Positions 5,672 to 8,247 of a stretch of DNA of 8,247 nt are shown piece after piece. The notes under the pieces are model-generated. The model was not told where the DNA came from. It ran no database searches and was given only the letters and a program-made list of their open reading frames with translations. The stretch comes from Tannerella sp. (GTDB lineage Bacteria > Bacteroidota > Bacteroidia > Bacteroidales > Tannerellaceae): contig JAITMT010000287.1 in the NCBI GenBank assembly GCA_031277235.1, positions 1 through 8,247 of the forward strand, read 5' to 3'. The position numbers and the translations under genes are program-made. The first letter of the stretch is position 1. Each line of letters opens with the position of its first letter.

Positions 5672-5917
5672 ATGACAACAGTAGAATTGAATATGCGGAA
5701 GTTGGAGTTTATCAAGGATTTTCTGGAAGAAGACGATGATGAGATAGTCCTGATGCAGATAGATTTTTTTCGTTCGCTGAAGGAGCCTTTCGAGAAAATA
5801 CCGGGGCTGGCTTATACGGATGAGGAGAGAATTGCTTCGGTGAAAAGAGGGCTGGAACAGCACAGGCAGGGATTGGGAGCGAGTCAGGAGGAGGTTTTTG
5901 CTAAATACGGGCTGTAA
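5672..5917 (+). CDS. Antitoxin of a ParE/RelE-type toxin-antitoxin pair
   Basis: This 81-residue, strongly acidic protein sits directly before a ParE-type toxin gene, with its TAA overlapping the toxin ATG by one base (TAATG). Its C-terminal half (YTDEERIASVKRGLEQHRQG then ASQEEVFAKYGL) has the pattern of small addiction-module antitoxins: a helix with R-G-L-E, a Gly, then an S-x-E-E-V turn and a short end helix. The N-terminal half (residues 8-45) carries an acidic EEDDDE run and does not look like a ribbon-helix-helix or HTH domain, so DNA binding is not evident. The ATG at 5672 is supported by ACAGG just upstream. The expected role is to bind and neutralise the toxin in the cytoplasm. Identification rests mostly on its partner and layout. 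Confidence 0.8.
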   Translation: MTTVELNMRKLEFIKDFLEEDDDEIVLMQIDFFRSLKEPFEKIPGLAYTDEERIASVKRGLEQHRQGLGASQEEVFAKYGL

Positions 5918-6234
5918 TGCGTTTAAATTGGAAACCCGAAGCAGAAAAGACATTGGATGATATATATCGTTTTTATTTTTATAAAAGCGAGCGGGCCGCT
6001 TATGAAATAGCGAAAGATATTAGAGATGCAGCAAAGAAACTTAAAACTTTTCCCTATCTTGCTTCGGTTGAACCTGATTTGGAAGGATTTTCTGAAACTC
6101 TAAGGGCATTGGTTGTAAGACGATTATTTAAAATTATATACTATGTTGATAACAATGAGATAGTTATTGTAACAGTTTGGGATTGCCGACAAAATCCGCA
6201 AACATTAAAAACGCAGATCAAGAAATTAAAATAA
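5917..6234 (+). CDS. ParE/RelE-superfamily toxin
   Basis: A 105-residue protein with the ParE plasmid-stabilisation toxin pattern. N-terminal LNWKPEAEKTLDDIYRFY (3-20) is the first strand and helix. A second helix AAYEIAKDIRDAAKKL (27-42) is followed by FPYLASVEPDLEGF (45-58). The core strands are LRALVVRRLFKIIYYVDNNEIVIVTVWD (62-89), and the conserved ending is CRQNPQTL (90-97). ParE members poison DNA gyrase, while RelE members cut mRNA on the ribosome. The R-Q-N-P ending favours ParE, but the target cannot be proven here. The start overlaps the antitoxin stop, implying translational coupling. It is more A+T-rich than nadC, whose ATG comes only 8 bases after its stop. The frame is intact, with no sign of decay. 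Confidence 0.88.
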   Translation: MRLNWKPEAEKTLDDIYRFYFYKSERAAYEIAKDIRDAAKKLKTFPYLASVEPDLEGFSETLRALVVRRLFKIIYYVDNNEIVIVTVWDCRQNPQTLKTQIKKLK

Positions 6235-6242
6235 AAACAAAA

Positions 6243-7103
6243 ATGGAAAACAAAATTAAAACACCCGACGAGTTGATTGACGAGCTGATAACGCTTGCAT
6301 TGACGGAAGATATCGGCGATGGCGACCACACGACTTTGTGCTGCATTCCGGCAGACAAACAGGGTCAAAGCAAGTTGCTGATTAAGGACGAAGGTATTCT
6401 TGCCGGCGTTGAAATGGCGAAGCGGATTTTTGCCGCATTTGACCCGACTTTGCGCGTAGAAGTCTTTTTGAAAGACGGCGCAGAGGTGAAGGCAGGCGAC
6501 ATTGCTTTCACCGTTGAGGGCAAGGTACAGTCTATTTTACAAACCGAACGTACGGTCTTGAACGTCATGCAACGCATGAGCGGAATCGCCACAACGACAA
6601 GGCGTTATGTCAAGGCGATCGAGGATACCGGCACAGTGGTGCTGGATACGCGCAAAACGACTCCCGGAATGCGAATCCTTGAAAAAGAGGCTGTTCGCAT
6701 CGGTGGCGGCGAAAATCACCGCATCGGACTGTACGACATGATTCTCCTCAAGGACAACCATGTTGATTTTGCGGGCGGTATTGAAAATGCCATTCGCCGT
6801 TGTCATAACTACCTGAAAGAAAAGGGAAAAGACTTGAAAATCGAAATAGAAGTCCGTAATTTGCAGGAAGTCAACGAGGTGTTGCGCGTGGGAGACGTTG
6901 ACCGAATTATGCTCGATAATTTCAGCGTCAGGGACACGCGCGAGGCGGTAAGCCTGATTGACGGACGTTACGAAACGGAGGCATCGGGCGGTCTCACCTT
7001 TGAATGTGTCCGTAGCCGTGCCGAATGCGGGGTGGATTTTGTGTCGGTCGGCGCATTGACCCATTCGGTGAAGAGCCTGGATATGAGCCTCAAAGCAATT
7101 TAA
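6243..7103 (+). CDS. nadC: Nicotinate-nucleotide pyrophosphorylase (quinolinate phosphoribosyltransferase)
   Basis: NadC joins quinolinate and PRPP, releasing CO2 and pyrophosphate, to give nicotinate mononucleotide in de novo NAD synthesis in the cytoplasm. The 286-residue length is normal. Motifs in order are LTEDIGDGDHTT (20-31), the open-face sandwich domain to about 100, TERTVLNVMQRMSGIAT (101-117, Arg103), DTRKTTPGMR (135-144, Arg137 and Lys138), GGENHRIGLYD (155-165, His159 and Arg160), LLKDNHV (168-174, Lys170), EIEV (201-204), MLDNF (223-227), ASGG (247-250) and VSVGALTHS (267-275). All expected substrate-binding basic residues are present. The ATG at 6243 fits the family start. A TTG at 6177 in the same frame would lie inside the toxin gene. 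No Shine-Dalgarno sequence precedes it, and the 8-base gap suggests co-transcription with the toxin-antitoxin pair unless nadC has an internal promoter. I see none. Confidence 0.97.
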   Translation: MENKIKTPDELIDELITLALTEDIGDGDHTTLCCIPADKQGQSKLLIKDEGILAGVEMAKRIFAAFDPTLRVEVFLKDGAEVKAGDIAFTVEGKVQSILQTERTVLNVMQRMSGIATTTRRYVKAIEDTGTVVLDTRKTTPGMRILEKEAVRIGGGENHRIGLYDMILLKDNHVDFAGGIENAIRRCHNYLKEKGKDLKIEIEVRNLQEVNEVLRVGDVDRIMLDNFSVRDTREAVSLIDGRYETEASGGLTFECVRSRAECGVDFVSVGALTHSVKSLDMSLKAI

Positions 7104-7149
7104 GTAGAGGCGGGGCGCGCAGAAGAGACGGGGCACGCCCCGTCTCTAC
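7104..7149. repeat. GC-rich palindromic repeat after nadC with a partial copy
   Basis: AGAGACGGGGC (7124-7134) and GCCCCGTCTCT (7137-7147) are perfect 11-base arms around AC, directly after nadC. A degenerate partial copy, GTAGAGGCGGGGCGCGC, precedes it at 7104-7120, starting one base after the stop region. The outer GTAGAGAC/GTCTCTAC form is known from scattered palindromic repeats. As RNA it would be a very stable hairpin and could limit read-through from nadC, though no T-run follows. Confidence 0.7.
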
Positions 7150-7201
7150 AAGAGATTGCCGAGAGGTCGGAAGATTTTCAGGGTTACTAAAAAATTGAAA
7201 T

Positions 7202-8247
7202 ATGAACAAAAATAGATTTATTGCACTGATTTTATGTATTCTATCCGTATTTTCCCTGTCGGCGCAGCGACTGACGGGGCGTATTGCCGATGTGCAGGGG
7301 CAGCCGGTGGCGAATGCTTCCGTTTATATTCGTGAAATATCGCTGGGGCTGGTGGCGGACGAACAGGGCATGTTTCTCACGCCGATAAAGCCGGGAAATT
7401 ATACGCTGGAAATCTCGTCCATCGGGTTTGAGAAGCAAATCCTGCCGATAACGGTACTTGAAAAAGGACTGGACGTAAAAATTGAATTAAGGGATAAAGT
7501 GTATGAATTACAGGAAGTTATCGTTACGAAAGATAACGAAGACCCTGCCTATCGCATCATGCGAAACGTGATTGCGCGTGCACCTTATTTTTACCGGCAA
7601 ATAAAAAGTTATGAATCAGATGTTTATCTGAAAGGCTCTTTCAAAATTGAAAAAATCCCCGGACTGCTGAAACTTGGAGGGAACAGGGAAGAAATAGATT
7701 TGATGGTGGGGAAACTGTTTCTGCTGGAATCGCAGAACGAAGTGAAGTACACGGCGCCCAACAAATACGAGCAACATGTTGTGGCAATCACCAGTTCAAT
7801 TCCATCAGAAATTAATTTTGACGACGGTGCGCCGCTCAGCATGGCTACGCAAAGTATTTATGCGCCCGGATCGTTTGGCGGCTTGCTTTCGCCCGCGTCG
7901 TTTTCGGTCTATAAATTCAGTCTCGAAGACTCCTATTCCGAAGGCGAAAACGTTATTTACAACATAAAAATTATTCCCAAAAAGAAGGGCGGAAAATTGG
8001 TGAGCGGTTCGCTGCACATCGTGGATAACACCTGGAACATTCAACGTGCTAATATTGTGACGGATGCATCCGGAGTAACGGCAAATTACAATCTGATTTA
8101 TCACGAAGTACAGTCCGGAACTTTTTTACCGACTTCTTATGATATGTCTTTGAATCTCAATATAATAGGAATAAAAGGCTACGGAAAATTCTATTCTTCC
8201 ATACAATATAAAAATGTGGAAACCAACGGTTTATTCTCTGAACAGAC
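7202..8247 (+). CDS. CarboxypepD_reg-like / DUF5686 outer-membrane protein, N-terminal part
   Basis: The frame is open from the ATG at 7202 to the right edge, giving 348 codons; the family normally exceeds 750 residues. A signal peptide (NKNRFIALILCILSVFSLSAQ) is probably cut near residue 21. Residues about 23-100 form a carboxypeptidase-regulatory-like beta sandwich: LTGRIADVQGQPVANASVYI, the GLVADEQGMF turn, PGNYTLEISSIGFE. ELQEVIVTK (102-110) is the linker typical of this domain. DUF5686 starts near 114 with DPAYRIMRNVIARAP and YESDVYLKGSF, and runs on with beta-rich segments. In Bacteroidota such proteins lie in the outer membrane, and their function is not settled. The lost C-terminal part would be a predicted barrel. 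The start is preceded by an A-rich stretch without Shine-Dalgarno. A palindromic repeat separates it from nadC, so it is probably a separate unit, but no -7 box is clear. Confidence 0.92.
   Translation, partial: MNKNRFIALILCILSVFSLSAQRLTGRIADVQGQPVANASVYIREISLGLVADEQGMFLTPIKPGNYTLEISSIGFEKQILPITVLEKGLDVKIELRDKVYELQEVIVTKDNEDPAYRIMRNVIARAPYFYRQIKSYESDVYLKGSFKIEKIPGLLKLGGNREEIDLMVGKLFLLESQNEVKYTAPNKYEQHVVAITSSIPSEINFDDGAPLSMATQSIYAPGSFGGLLSPASFSVYKFSLEDSYSEGENVIYNIKIIPKKKGGKLVSGSLHIVDNTWNIQRANIVTDASGVTANYNLIYHEVQSGTFLPTSYDMSLNLNIIGIKGYGKFYSSIQYKNVETNGLFSEQ

Noticed and set aside
5582..5953. Open frame of 123 codons on the minus strand opposite the antitoxin
   Set aside because: It covers the promoter region and a well-supported antitoxin gene, and its product shows no recognisable features.
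6177..6242. Upstream extension of nadC from a TTG
   Set aside because: It runs through the end of the toxin gene in another frame, and NadC proteins start near the ATG at 6243.
6537..7136. Open frame of 199 codons on the minus strand opposite nadC
   Set aside because: It is antisense to a clear NadC coding sequence, shows no family features, and arises from the codon pattern of nadC.

Overview
The window looks like a chromosomal segment from a member of the Bacteroidota, most likely Bacteroidales. The grounds are two lipoprotein-type signal peptides (one followed by an acidic run after the cysteine), an outer-membrane protein with a CarboxypepD_reg-like domain plus DUF5686, -7 promoter boxes of the TAnnTTTG type, and A-rich start regions with little Shine-Dalgarno sequence. 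The species cannot be named from the sequence alone.

Layout. The left edge holds the 3' end of aroC (chorismate synthase, + strand). It runs tail to tail, with overlapping stop codons, into a minus-strand AAA-type ATPase. A gene-free stretch of about 415 bases follows, with an array of ATAATTAT palindromes at the ATPase promoter, degenerate dispersed-type repeats and a strong hairpin terminator. Next come three minus-strand genes in an A+T-rich block: a lipoprotein of unknown function (2039-2875), an 80-residue winged-helix DNA-binding protein (2997-3239) and an S41-family peptidase lipoprotein (3549-4979). Between the last two lies a long multi-stem inverted structure that best fits an RNA read on the minus strand, in the leader of the small regulator gene. 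The richer-G+C housekeeping genes then resume: rlmH on the minus strand and, diverging from it, a ParE-type toxin-antitoxin pair packed directly against nadC. A signal-peptide-bearing CarboxypepD_reg/DUF5686 gene runs off the right edge.

How it may work together. aroC, rlmH and nadC are core metabolism and ribosome-modification genes. The A+T-rich block between aroC and rlmH reads as accessory DNA. Within it, the small regulator, the inverted repeat just upstream of the lipoprotein's -7 box, and the structured leader suggest a compact regulated cassette for one or two cell-envelope proteins. That link is inference. The candidate leader RNA at 3247-3447 is the most promising undescribed element. 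It has nested stems, three G-U wobbles that pair only if the minus strand is transcribed, a possible pseudoknot, and a second copy of a stem sequence beside the ribosome binding site.
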